Below, in pieces: positions 51,108 through 57,998 of a stretch of DNA of 63,748 nucleotides. The stretch comes from JBCBKU01 sp038521345 (GTDB lineage Bacteria; Pseudomonadota; Alphaproteobacteria; Rhodobacterales; Rhodobacteraceae). Numbering within the stretch: the first letter of the stretch is position 1; every line of letters starts with the position of its first letter. Under the pieces are notes generated by a model, which was not told the origin of the DNA, made no database searches, and saw only the letters and a program-made list of their open reading frames with translations. The position numbers and the translations under genes are program-made. The stretch spans positions 1 through 63,748 of the forward strand of contig JBCBKU010000017.1 of the NCBI GenBank assembly GCA_038521345.1. The letters are read 5' to 3'.

Positions 51108-51718
51108 GGGGCACGCTCCAGAAACCCTTCCTCAACCAACCGGCGGCTCAGGCCCGAGGGGCCCTCGAATAAGTGTGTCTGCCATCCCCGTAACTCAGCA
51201 GCAGAGATATTGTCCGGCCGGTCATCGGTGAACAACAGGCGATCCGCTGGCACGCCGGACTGGTCCTCGAGAAGCTGGTAAATTGCCGGGTCCGGCTTGA
51301 TTACGCCGAGGTGACCCGAGATCCAGCGCCGGTCGAATTCGGTCAGGATCGGATAAACGGTCTCGGCAAACGCAAAAGTCTCGATCCCGAAATTCGACAG
51401 GGCGAAGACTGAAACGCCTTGTTTTTTCAAGGCACGCAGAAGAACCGCGCTTTCGTCGATGGCGGGGCTTGCCATATCGATCCAGCGGTCATGCCACAGC
51501 ATAATTTCAACGGACCAGTCCGGATGCGCCGTGGCCAGCGCTTCGACCGAGGCACGGAAAGGTGCCCCGCGATCCACTTCGAGGTTCATTTTCTCAAGCG
51601 GAACGGTCGCGAACAACTCTTTGCGGCGCTCTGCGCCAATTTCGGCGTCATAGAACCGTTCAGGATGCCATTCAATCAGCACATTGCCGATGTCGAACAC
51701 CACTGCATCAACCGCCAT
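51104..51718 (-). CDS. HAD family hydrolase (IA subgroup)
   Basis: 204 residues. AVVFDIGNVLIEWHPERFYD is motif I with the nucleophile Asp in the FDIGNVL form of YihX-type members, KKQGVSVFALSNFGIETFAF is motif II (SNF), SGHLGVIKPDPAIYQLLEDQ motif III with Lys, and LLFTDDRPDNISAAELRG motif IV. The cap region is short and helical, as for phosphatases on small sugars or phospho-metabolites. It overlaps the fghA stop by one base (TGATG) and the cyclodeaminase start by four, so all sit on one transcript. Confidence 0.9.
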   Translation of the reverse strand: MAVDAVVFDIGNVLIEWHPERFYDAEIGAERRKELFATVPLEKMNLEVDRGAPFRASVEALATAHPDWSVEIMLWHDRWIDMASPAIDESAVLLRALKKQGVSVFALSNFGIETFAFAETVYPILTEFDRRWISGHLGVIKPDPAIYQLLEDQSGVPADRLLFTDDRPDNISAAELRGWQTHLFEGPSGLSRRLVEEGFLERAP

Positions 51719-52548
51719 CAGACCCCCAATATCTCGGCATGGAACGCAACGTGAGCTTCCATGAAGGTAGCGATGAAGAAATAACTGTGATCATACCCGG
51801 CTTGTAGTCTGATCTGGCCGGCCTGCCGGCGGGTGGCCATGGCTGTGGCCAGCGCCTCAGGCCTCAAGAGATCAAGAAACTGGTCCTCGGTGCCCTGATC
51901 AATGAGCACCGGGTTCGGATGCCCGGTTTCGCGCATAAGCAGGCTCGCGTTGTGTCTTGACCACGCGTCGCGATCCGAACCCAGATATGCCTTGAACTGC
52001 TTCTTGCCCCAATCGCTGTCAGTGGGATTGGCAATCGGCGCGAAGGCAGACACGCTTTTGAAACGCTCCGGATGGCGCAGACCAAGTGTCAGGGCGCCGT
52101 GCCCGCCCATTGAATGGCCGGTGATCCCCTGCGCCTCCGGTTGCAGCGGAAAAGTATCGAACAGCAACCCCGGAAGGTCGGAGGCGATGTAGCTCCACAT
52201 CTGGAAATGTTGCGCCCAGGGCGCCTCTGTCGCGTTCACATAAAAACCAGCACCCTGCCCTAAATCGTAGGCATCGTCATCGGCAACGCCTTCGCCCCGC
52301 GGGGACGTATCCGGAAAGACCAACGCAAGGCCACGTTCGGCTGCCCATCTCTGCGCTCCTGTCTTTACCATCGCATTCTCATGGGTGCAGGTAAGGCCGG
52401 CGAGAAACCACAGGACAGGCACCGCCCCAAGTTTCGCTTGCGGCGGAAGGTAAAGGCCGAATGTCATCTGCGTTCCCGTAGCGCCGGAGGTATGCCGGTA
52501 GACACCCTGAACGCCTCCAAAGGCCCGGCTCTCTGATACGGTCTCCAT
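51718..52548 (-). CDS. fghA: S-formylglutathione hydrolase
   Basis: 276 residues. It cleaves S-formylglutathione, the product of glutathione-dependent formaldehyde dehydrogenase. VPVLWFLAGLTCTHENAMVK is the N-terminal FGH block, ITGHSMGGHGALTLGLRHPE holds the catalytic Ser in GHSMGG, and GYDHSYFFIATFMEAHVAFH gives the active His. TEDQFLDLLRPEAL supplies the Asp region. Start at 52548 (METVSESRAFGG) with AGGA nine bases ahead is preferred; 52557 is possible. The AEC gene upstream ends 13 bases before. The matching dehydrogenase is 4 kb away at 55987-57099. Confidence 0.95.
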   Translation of the reverse strand: METVSESRAFGGVQGVYRHTSGATGTQMTFGLYLPPQAKLGAVPVLWFLAGLTCTHENAMVKTGAQRWAAERGLALVFPDTSPRGEGVADDDAYDLGQGAGFYVNATEAPWAQHFQMWSYIASDLPGLLFDTFPLQPEAQGITGHSMGGHGALTLGLRHPERFKSVSAFAPIANPTDSDWGKKQFKAYLGSDRDAWSRHNASLLMRETGHPNPVLIDQGTEDQFLDLLRPEALATAMATRRQAGQIRLQAGYDHSYFFIATFMEAHVAFHAEILGV

Positions 52549-52561
52549 GGTCTTCATTCCT

Positions 52562-53491
52562 TCAAAATCCGCGCACCCATGCCACCACCGCAGTTACGGT
52601 GATCACAGACAGCAGAGTCGAGATCAGGATTGTCGCAGAAACCCTTTGGGGTGCCACCCCGTAATGCTGCGCGAGAATAAAGACGTTTCCAGCTACAGGC
52701 AGGGCTGCCGCCGCAATCATGACGGCCGCCGGAAATGGAGCAACTCCGAAGAGAAGCAACGCCGATACCGCGACGGCGGCAGGGTGCAGCACGAGCTTTG
52801 CGAAACTCAGCCACCCGGCAACGCTTAGGCGCTCGGCGGACTTGAATGCCAGCGACGCGCCGATCGCAAAGAGCGCACCAGGCGTTGCGGCCCCGCCAAG
52901 CAATTCAAGAAAGTCATCCATTGGTCCCGGAATTGGGAAACGAAGGGCCGACCAGACCAATCCGGCGGAAATTGACACGATCATCGGATTTCGCGCGAGA
53001 CCGCCGATGACGACCGCCAGCGTCCGTGCCGTGATCCGCCCTTCACGCGACGCGTTGATCAAGATGACAATCAGGCTACCAAAGATCGTCAGATCCACCA
53101 CCAGAACGAGGATGATGGGCGCAACGGCGGCTTCACCCAGAAGCAGGGCCAGCATCGGAACTCCGAGAAAACCGACATTTCCGATCACGGCGCACTGGGC
53201 TTCGAATGCCGCTTCCACCATCGGCCGCCGCCGGGTTAGGCCAATCACGGTCGCCAGGACATATACAAACGCCGTTCCCGCCAGATATGCCACCACGAAT
53301 GTCGGATCGAAGATTTCGCGAATCGACAGCGTTGCCGTGAACCGGAACAGCATGGCTGACAGGGCAAAGTAGAACACAAACTTGGTAAGGTAGGCCGTTG
53401 CATCTTCGGTAAAGACCCCGGAACGGCCGGCGCTGTAGCCAAGGCCGATCACGGCAAAGAACGGCAGTGTCTGCAGCAGAATACCAAGCAT
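52562..53491 (-). CDS. AEC family transporter (auxin-efflux-carrier-like permease)
   Basis: 309 residues, ten hydrophobic segments. The N-terminus GILLQTLPFFAVIGLGYSAG and the crossover region GLARNPMIVSISAGLVWSAL with LELLGGAATPGALFAIGASL are typical of the family (BASS/AEC half-repeats with crossing helices). VISxxK-type loops are seen in KLVLHPAAVAVSALLLFGVA. Substrates in the family are malonate, dicarboxylates or amino acids; here unknown. It is the first gene of a four-gene minus-strand operon (AEC, fghA, HAD, OCD-like) and the start is 54 bp from a TetR-type operator. Confidence 0.85.
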   Translation of the reverse strand: MLGILLQTLPFFAVIGLGYSAGRSGVFTEDATAYLTKFVFYFALSAMLFRFTATLSIREIFDPTFVVAYLAGTAFVYVLATVIGLTRRRPMVEAAFEAQCAVIGNVGFLGVPMLALLLGEAAVAPIILVLVVDLTIFGSLIVILINASREGRITARTLAVVIGGLARNPMIVSISAGLVWSALRFPIPGPMDDFLELLGGAATPGALFAIGASLAFKSAERLSVAGWLSFAKLVLHPAAVAVSALLLFGVAPFPAAVMIAAAALPVAGNVFILAQHYGVAPQRVSATILISTLLSVITVTAVVAWVRGF

Positions 53492-53545
53492 ATGCGCCGG
53501 TTACGGTGCGACGCGCCTGAGATCAAACCCGTTTCCAAAATAAAC

Positions 53546-53561
53546 TGAACTGTATAGTTCA
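53546..53561. promoter_or_regulatory. TetR-type operator O1 before the AEC-fghA operon
   Basis: TGAACT-GTAT-AGTTCA is an inverted repeat. On the minus strand it continues TTCAGTTTATTTT, where TATTTT may be the -10 of the AEC operon, 45 bases before its start. The same half AGTTTAT occurs at the other two operators. The regulator is inferred from the nearby tetR gene. Confidence 0.6.
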
Positions 53562-53607
53562 AAAAAGACTTGTCCGACACCGTTGCCTCGAGTAAATCTC
53601 TAATATG

Positions 53608-53630
53608 AACTGAACGGTTCAGTTTATAAT
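53608..53630 (+). promoter_or_regulatory. TetR-type operator O2 and -10 of the small exported gene
   Basis: AACTGAAC-G-GTTCAGTT (53608-53624) is a perfect 17-bp palindrome directly touching TATAAT (53625-53630), an exact -10. The small gene starts 13 bases later. Repressor bound here would cover the promoter. Confidence 0.72.
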
Positions 53631-53642
53631 GTGGAGACCAAC

Positions 53643-53873
53643 ATGCCCCGTCTTTCTCTCTTCGCCGCGGCCGGCCTAGCCGCGGGAATGACATTGGCTG
53701 CAGCCGCGTTTGCCGAAGCGCCGCTGTCGATCGAGGTTAGCCAAACTCGGATGATTGATCAGCCGGAGTCCTGCACCCAGCTCGAACGGCTCGCCGGTGT
53801 TGACGGTCCCGAGTGCGGACTCTCCTCCGTCCAAGAACTCGCCGAGAAGAAAATGATGCTGGACAACGATTGA
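53643..53873 (+). CDS. Small exported protein, TetR-controlled, function unknown
   Basis: 76 residues. MPRLSLFAAAGLAAGMTLAA followed by AAFAEA is a Sec signal peptide with AFA cleavage. The mature part of about 52 residues has EVSQTRMIDQPESCTQLERL and GVDGPECGLSSVQELAEKKM, with two cysteines that could form a disulfide. I recognise no family. GTGGAG is six bases before the ATG at 53643; GTG at 53631 is not a likely start. The perfect -10 and palindrome upstream show tight control together with the divergent AEC operon and the tetR gene. A role as a periplasmic partner of the transporter is only conjecture. Confidence 0.72.
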   Translation: MPRLSLFAAAGLAAGMTLAAAAFAEAPLSIEVSQTRMIDQPESCTQLERLAGVDGPECGLSSVQELAEKKMMLDND

Positions 53874-53896
53874 GTGTGTTGGGCAACGCTATTCAC

Positions 53897-53925
53897 GCCG
53901 GCGGGACGCATGGCGTCTCTCCGGC
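53897..53925 (+). other. Nested stem-loop after the small exported gene
   Basis: GCCGG/CCGGC encloses a second stem GACGC/GCGTC with loop ATG. No U run follows. It could slow or end transcription before tetR, which has its own promoter. Confidence 0.35.
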
Positions 53926-53939
53926 TGAAGACGCCTTCC

Positions 53940-53969
53940 TTGAAAAAAGTGAACTGATGAGTTTATATT
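53940..53969 (+). promoter_or_regulatory. tetR promoter with operator O3
   Basis: TTGAAA (53940-53945), 18 bases, TATATT (53964-53969). In the spacer AACT-GATG-AGTT (53952-53963) is an inverted repeat abutting the -10, with the same AGTTTAT right half as O1 and O2. This suggests autorepression by TetR. Confidence 0.65.
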
Positions 53970-53987
53970 CGTTCTAAGGAGGCGCCG

Positions 53988-54614
53988 ATGAATGACATGA
54001 CGACGACCATCAAGAAGGGTCGGAAATTCGAGCAGGTTTTGGACGGAGCACGCGTTGTGTTTCGTCAGGAAGGATACGAAGGCGCAAGCGTGGACATGAT
54101 TGCCAAAGAAGCGGCAGTCTCGAAGGCAACGCTATATAGCTATTTTCCCGACAAGAAGCTCCTCTTTCTTGAAGTCGCAAAGGACGAGTGCCGCCGTCAG
54201 GCGGACCAGGCCATCGAACGGCTCGAGACCGCCGGCGACCCCTCGCTGATCCTCTACGAAGCTGGGGAACGCATGATGCGTTTCTTTCTTTCTCCACTGG
54301 GTCGGCAGGTCTATCGCCTCGTCGTGGCGGAAAGCGATCGCTTCCCCGAGCTTGGGCGAGAGTTCTACGAGAGCGGCCCAACCATCGTGCACGAGACGCT
54401 CAAGCGATATCTTCGGCGTGCTGTCGACGCCGGCAAGTTAGAGATCGAGGATATCGAGCTTGCCGCCGACCAATTCCCTGAACTCTGCAAGGCCGCGCTA
54501 CATTCGCGGCTGGTGCTCGGTCTTCAGACGGATTTCACCGATGATGAAATCCGACGCGTTCTAAAAGGTGCGGTCGAGATGTTCATGGCGCGCTACGGAA
54601 AGAAGGGCACCTAG
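53988..54614 (+). CDS. TetR/AcrR family transcriptional regulator
   Basis: 208 residues. The DNA-binding domain is FEQVLDGARVVFRQEGYEGA then SVDMIAKEAAVSKATLYSYF (helix-turn-helix with the usual VSKxTLYxYF), followed by PDKKLLFLEV. The C-terminal ligand domain is about 150 residues with MMRFFLSPLGRQVYRLVVAE and DEIRRVLKGAVEMFMARYGK, as in the TetR_C AefR-like group. AAGGAGG is five bases before the ATG. Three related inverted repeats at the local promoters fit its binding. The inducer is unknown; the regulated genes suggest a small metabolite linked to formaldehyde or organic-acid handling. Its stop overlaps the convergent NYN gene. Confidence 0.9.
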   Translation: MNDMTTTIKKGRKFEQVLDGARVVFRQEGYEGASVDMIAKEAAVSKATLYSYFPDKKLLFLEVAKDECRRQADQAIERLETAGDPSLILYEAGERMMRFFLSPLGRQVYRLVVAESDRFPELGREFYESGPTIVHETLKRYLRRAVDAGKLEIEDIELAADQFPELCKAALHSRLVLGLQTDFTDDEIRRVLKGAVEMFMARYGKKGT

Positions 54615-55324
54615 TCGACGCGGCGAACATGAAGCTGGTTCCCGATCTTCCGGGTTTCGAACCGTTTCAGGTCCTGAACCAGATCCGATAGCTTGCGCTT
54701 CCCGTAGGTCCGAGTGTCGAAATCGGGGTTCTCAGCGGTGATGTACTGACCAAGTGGCCCCAGAGCATACCATTCGTCTTCCTGTGGGATCTTTTCCATC
54801 GCGTTCAGGATCAAAGGAACAGCGTCAAGCGGCGGTCGCTTTCCGGTCGGCGCTTGGGCAGTGTTTGGCGCCGGTTCGGTTTCTTCAACGATATTCTCGA
54901 TCAGGATGAACCGGTTGCAGACATTCCGCAGACTTTCAGGCGCCTTAGCTTCGCCGATTCCAATCACGTCCAGACCCTGCTCCCGAATTCGATTGGCTAA
55001 CGCGGTGAAGTCACTGTCAGACGACACAAGCACGAAACCGTCAAACCGCGACGAATGGAGTATATCCATGGCGTCAATCACCAGCCCTATATCGCTGGCA
55101 TTCTTGCCGACGGTGTTCGCGCTTTCCTGGTGCGCCACCAGCCCGAGATCCCGCACGGTCTTTGACCAGTTCGAAAGCCGACCCGACGACCAGTCGCCAT
55201 AGACCCTCCTGAGGGCCGGTTCCCCAAGGGATGTAACCTCTTTCAGAATGGGAGCGGCGTATTTGGCGGGAATATTGTCGGCGTCTATCAGTACAGCGAA
55301 GAGGGGACGGTCGCGGTCGGCCAT
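54611..55324 (-). CDS. NYN-domain and OST-HTH/LOTUS-domain protein
   Basis: 237 residues. The N-terminal NYN (PIN-like) nuclease fold has FAVLIDADNIPAKYAAPILK (first Asp pair), ASDIGLVIDAMDILHSSRFD and GFVLVSSDSDFTALANRIRE with the later acidic residues, matching the four-acid RNase site. The C-terminal part from about residue 165 (AVPLILNAMEKIPQEDEWYA, LGQYITAENPDFDTRTYGKR) is an OST-HTH/LOTUS domain, known to bind RNA G-quadruplexes. Bacterial NYN-LOTUS proteins are presumed RNA nucleases; target unknown. Convergent with tetR by a 4-base overlap. Confidence 0.9.
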   Translation of the reverse strand: MADRDRPLFAVLIDADNIPAKYAAPILKEVTSLGEPALRRVYGDWSSGRLSNWSKTVRDLGLVAHQESANTVGKNASDIGLVIDAMDILHSSRFDGFVLVSSDSDFTALANRIREQGLDVIGIGEAKAPESLRNVCNRFILIENIVEETEPAPNTAQAPTGKRPPLDAVPLILNAMEKIPQEDEWYALGPLGQYITAENPDFDTRTYGKRKLSDLVQDLKRFETRKIGNQLHVRRVD

Positions 55325-55437
55325 GGGGGCTCCTTTTGCGTCATCCTATAGCGGCCAAGCATTCGGGGCGGAAGATGATTGCGCTGCGTATTGTCAATGC
55401 CACCGGGGGTTCGGGGACATGCGGTCACCGAGAATGA

Positions 55438-55968
55438 CTAAAGATCTGCCCACATCACAAGCGCATCCACATAACCCTTGCTTGGATGATGGAACGCGCC
55501 CGGAAGCCGCCCCACCACACGGAATCCGGCCCGTTCCCAAGTCTCGATGGCCCGGTTATTCGTGGCCACGACAAAGTTGTACTGCATGGCGCGATAACCC
55601 GACGCGCGTGCCGCATCCAGCGAGTGTGCAAGCATAGCGCGCGCCACCCCACGCCCACGGGCTGCTTCGGCGGTGACATAGCCGCAATTGCAGACATGCC
55701 GGCCACCACCGCCCTGATTTCTGCGCAGGTAATAGGTCCCGACGACGGTACCCTCGTCCTCCGCCACAAAAACCCGGTTCTCCGCTCCCATCCAATACGA
55801 CAGCGCATCGGCCTCCGAGATGTCAGGGTCGATCGTGTAGGTGTCTCCGGCCCGGAAGACAGGTTGCAAAACACCCCAGATTGACGCGCTGTCATCCGAC
55901 AGAGCCGCTCGGACCAACGGGTTGTGGCGGCTTTTCATCCTGCATGAATCACGCAATGACTGGGACAT
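55438..55968 (-). CDS. GNAT family N-acetyltransferase
   Basis: 176 residues. LVRAALSDDSASIWGVLQPV is the GNAT beginning, RVFVAEDEGTVVGTYYLRRN the central strands, and NCGYVTAEAARGRGVARAML the acetyl-CoA loop (RGRGVA, the QxxGxG/A site in R-x-x-G-x-A form). YNFVVATNNRAIETWERAGF is motif B. The acceptor is unknown. It could start at ATG 55938 (MKSRHNPLVRAAL), which would remove ten residues; no good ribosome site marks either. The gene lies 18 bp after the formaldehyde dehydrogenase gene on the same strand, so the two may share a transcript. Confidence 0.85.
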   Translation of the reverse strand: MSQSLRDSCRMKSRHNPLVRAALSDDSASIWGVLQPVFRAGDTYTIDPDISEADALSYWMGAENRVFVAEDEGTVVGTYYLRRNQGGGGRHVCNCGYVTAEAARGRGVARAMLAHSLDAARASGYRAMQYNFVVATNNRAIETWERAGFRVVGRLPGAFHHPSKGYVDALVMWADL

Positions 55969-55986
55969 GGCCCGTGCGAGCCTGCG

Positions 55987-57099
55987 TCAATAAGTGACCA
56001 CGGACCGGATCGATTTCCCGGCGTGCATCAGATCGAACCCGCTGTTGATGTCATCCAGCCCCATCGTGTGGGTAATCATCGGATCGATCTCGATCTTCCC
56101 TTCCATGTACCAGTCGACAATCTTCGGGACATCGGTGCGGCCCCGCGCCCCGCCGAAAGCCGTGCCGCGCCATACGCGTCCGGTCACAAGCTGGAAGGGG
56201 CGAGTCGATATCTCAGCTCCTGCAGGCGCAACGCCGATGATGATGCTTTCGCCCCACCCTTTGTGGGCGCTTTCCAGTGCAGCGCGCATCACGTTCACAT
56301 TTCCTGTCGCGTCAAAAGTGTAGTCAGCGCCGCCCTTGGTCAGATTTACCAGATGGGGAACCAGATCGCCTTCGACTTCTGACGGATTCACAAAATCTGT
56401 CATGCCGAACCTCTCAGCCATGGCACGTTTTCCGGGGTTCAAGTCCACGCCGACGATTTGGTCGGCTCCGGCCAGTCGCAGTCCCTGGATGACATTCAAA
56501 CCAATGCCACCAAGACCGAATACGATCGCCCGCGATCCAATTTCGACTCTTGCGGTGTTCATCACCGCGCCGATCCCTGTCGTAACGCCGCACCCAATAT
56601 AGCAGATCTTGTCGAACGGGGCGTCTTCCCGGACTTTGGCCAACGCGATCTCGGGCAACACGGTGTGGTTCGAAAAGGTCGATGTGCCCATATAATGAAG
56701 GATGGGATCCCCATCGAGAGTTGAGAACCGCGACGTCCCATCCGGCATAAGCCCCTGGCCTTGCGTGGTCCGGATCGCCTGACACAGGTTCGTTTTTGGA
56801 TGAAGGCAGTATTCGCATTCCCGGCATTCCGGCGTGTAGAGAGGGATTACGTGATCGCCTTTCTTGAGGCTCGTCACCCCCGGCCCAACGTCAACCACGA
56901 CGCCTGCACCCTCATGGCCGAGAATCGCCGGGAAGAGGCCCTCGGGATCCGCGCCTGACAGCGTAAATTCGTCGGTATGGCAGATACCGGTTGCCTTTAG
57001 TTCAACCAAGACCTCGCCCTCCTTGGGGCCATCGAGGTTCACGTCCATGATTTCAAGTGGTTTACCGGCGGCGACCGCCACAGCGGCTTTGGTGCGCAT
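55987..57099 (-). CDS. adhI: S-(hydroxymethyl)glutathione dehydrogenase (class III alcohol dehydrogenase)
   Basis: 370 residues. It oxidises the adduct of formaldehyde and glutathione to S-formylglutathione, which FghA then cleaves. ATGICHTDEFTLSG holds the catalytic zinc Cys, ILGHEGAGVVVDVG the His and Glu, and PECRECEYCLHPKTNLC the four-cysteine structural zinc site. GLGGIGLNVIQGLRLAGADQ is the NAD-binding turn. Start at 57099 with GGGAGGGA ahead gives the standard length; a 13-residue upstream extension is not used. It sits 4 kb from fghA and is divergent from the I78 lipoprotein gene. Confidence 0.96.
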   Translation of the reverse strand: MRTKAAVAVAAGKPLEIMDVNLDGPKEGEVLVELKATGICHTDEFTLSGADPEGLFPAILGHEGAGVVVDVGPGVTSLKKGDHVIPLYTPECRECEYCLHPKTNLCQAIRTTQGQGLMPDGTSRFSTLDGDPILHYMGTSTFSNHTVLPEIALAKVREDAPFDKICYIGCGVTTGIGAVMNTARVEIGSRAIVFGLGGIGLNVIQGLRLAGADQIVGVDLNPGKRAMAERFGMTDFVNPSEVEGDLVPHLVNLTKGGADYTFDATGNVNVMRAALESAHKGWGESIIIGVAPAGAEISTRPFQLVTGRVWRGTAFGGARGRTDVPKIVDWYMEGKIEIDPMITHTMGLDDINSGFDLMHAGKSIRSVVTY

Positions 57100-57192
57100 C
57101 GTCTGTCCCTCCCGCAATGTCGCGTTTGCCGCGAACACTGCGCCAAAGCCTCTGACGTTTCAATGGCGGGGAATTTGCGCTATTCTTTCCCC

Positions 57193-57465
57193 ATGCATCG
57201 CGTATTCCCTCTGATCCTGCTTTTTGCAGGTTGTTCGGTTCAACCTGGGACCGAGTTTCCGCCCATCGGAACCCCCGGCGGATGCGCCCCGCAAGTCTTC
57301 AGCAGTTTCCTTGGCCAACCGCGGACCGCGCTCGTCGGGGTCACAATCAACGGACCTTCTCGGGTTATAGAGCCTGGAAGCGCAGTGACGACGGATTTTC
57401 AGCCTGATCGCGTGAACTTTGAGATCGACGAGGCTGGAACGATTGCCCGCATCTATTGCGGCTAA
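57193..57465 (+). CDS. Peptidase inhibitor I78 family lipoprotein
   Basis: 90 residues. MHRVFPLILLFAGC is a lipoprotein signal with lipobox FAGC. The mature part carries the I78 pattern: GGCAPQVFSSFLGQPRTAL, then SRVIEPGSAVTTDFQPDRVN and FEIDEAGTIARIYCG, the DRxNxxxDxxGxIxRxxCG end of the family. Members inhibit serine peptidases in fungi and bacteria; the target is unknown. The ATG at 57193 leaves the signal at the N-terminus. It is divergent from adhI and convergent with the cytochrome gene, one base apart. Confidence 0.85.
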   Translation: MHRVFPLILLFAGCSVQPGTEFPPIGTPGGCAPQVFSSFLGQPRTALVGVTINGPSRVIEPGSAVTTDFQPDRVNFEIDEAGTIARIYCG

Positions 57466-57466
57466 C

Positions 57467-57898
57467 CTAGTCGCTGAACCGGTCATGACAGGCGCTGCAG
57501 GTCTCCGCCAAGTGCCGGGCCCCAGTGCCAAGATCGGCGGTGCCCTGGACACTCGTTAGGATCGTCGCGGCCTCCACCATGCGAGCATTGGCATTGCTGA
57601 ACGCGGCCCAGTCGGTCCAGATATCGGGCTTGGCCTCAGATTTCGGATCACTTGACCGGTTCTCGAATAGGTCCGTCACCCGGTGGCCATTCTGAACAAT
57701 TCGAACGGCGGCAGCGCGTGCGGCGACCAGATCCATGGTTTCCTCGCCCCGGGCCATGCGGCGGATCAATTTCTCGTCGCCTGCAAGGGTCTTCATAAGA
57801 TCCATGCGGGCGCGGACCTGCGGATCCTTGACCCCTTCGTGGGCAAAGACAGAAGCCGAGAGGCCCAGGATTAAGGTCAGGACAAGAGCAGTGCGCAT
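57467..57898 (-). CDS. Cytochrome c-prime / c-556 family protein
   Basis: 143 residues. MRTALVLTLILGLSASVFAH is a Sec signal peptide. The mature protein is helical with GVKDPQVRARMDLMKTLAGD as helix one and SNANARMVEAATILTSVQGT as helix three, and the C-terminal CSACHDRFSD holds the heme CxxCH. This is the four-helix c-prime fold, in the periplasm, with heme near the C-terminus. Function in NO binding or electron transfer is a guess from the family. It is divergent from imuB by about 100 bp. Confidence 0.9.
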   Translation of the reverse strand: MRTALVLTLILGLSASVFAHEGVKDPQVRARMDLMKTLAGDEKLIRRMARGEETMDLVAARAAAVRIVQNGHRVTDLFENRSSDPKSEAKPDIWTDWAAFSNANARMVEAATILTSVQGTADLGTGARHLAETCSACHDRFSD

Positions 57899-57966
57899 GA
57901 ATCCTTGGTGGCGTGCATGGTGGGCTAATGCAAGGGACTCGACTCAGGCTGATTCAACCGATATCG

Positions 57967-57981
57967 GAACAATAGGGGAAC
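57967..57981 (+). promoter_or_regulatory. LexA SOS box of imuB
   Basis: GAAC-AATAGGG-GAAC is an exact match to the alphaproteobacterial LexA operator GAAC-N7-GAAC. It ends 17 bases before the imuB ATG at 57999, so LexA bound there would block transcription or early elongation. The pattern is the standard for Rhodobacterales; the repression is inferred. Confidence 0.78.
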
Positions 57982-57998
57982 ATTTGTGCTGCTGTGCC

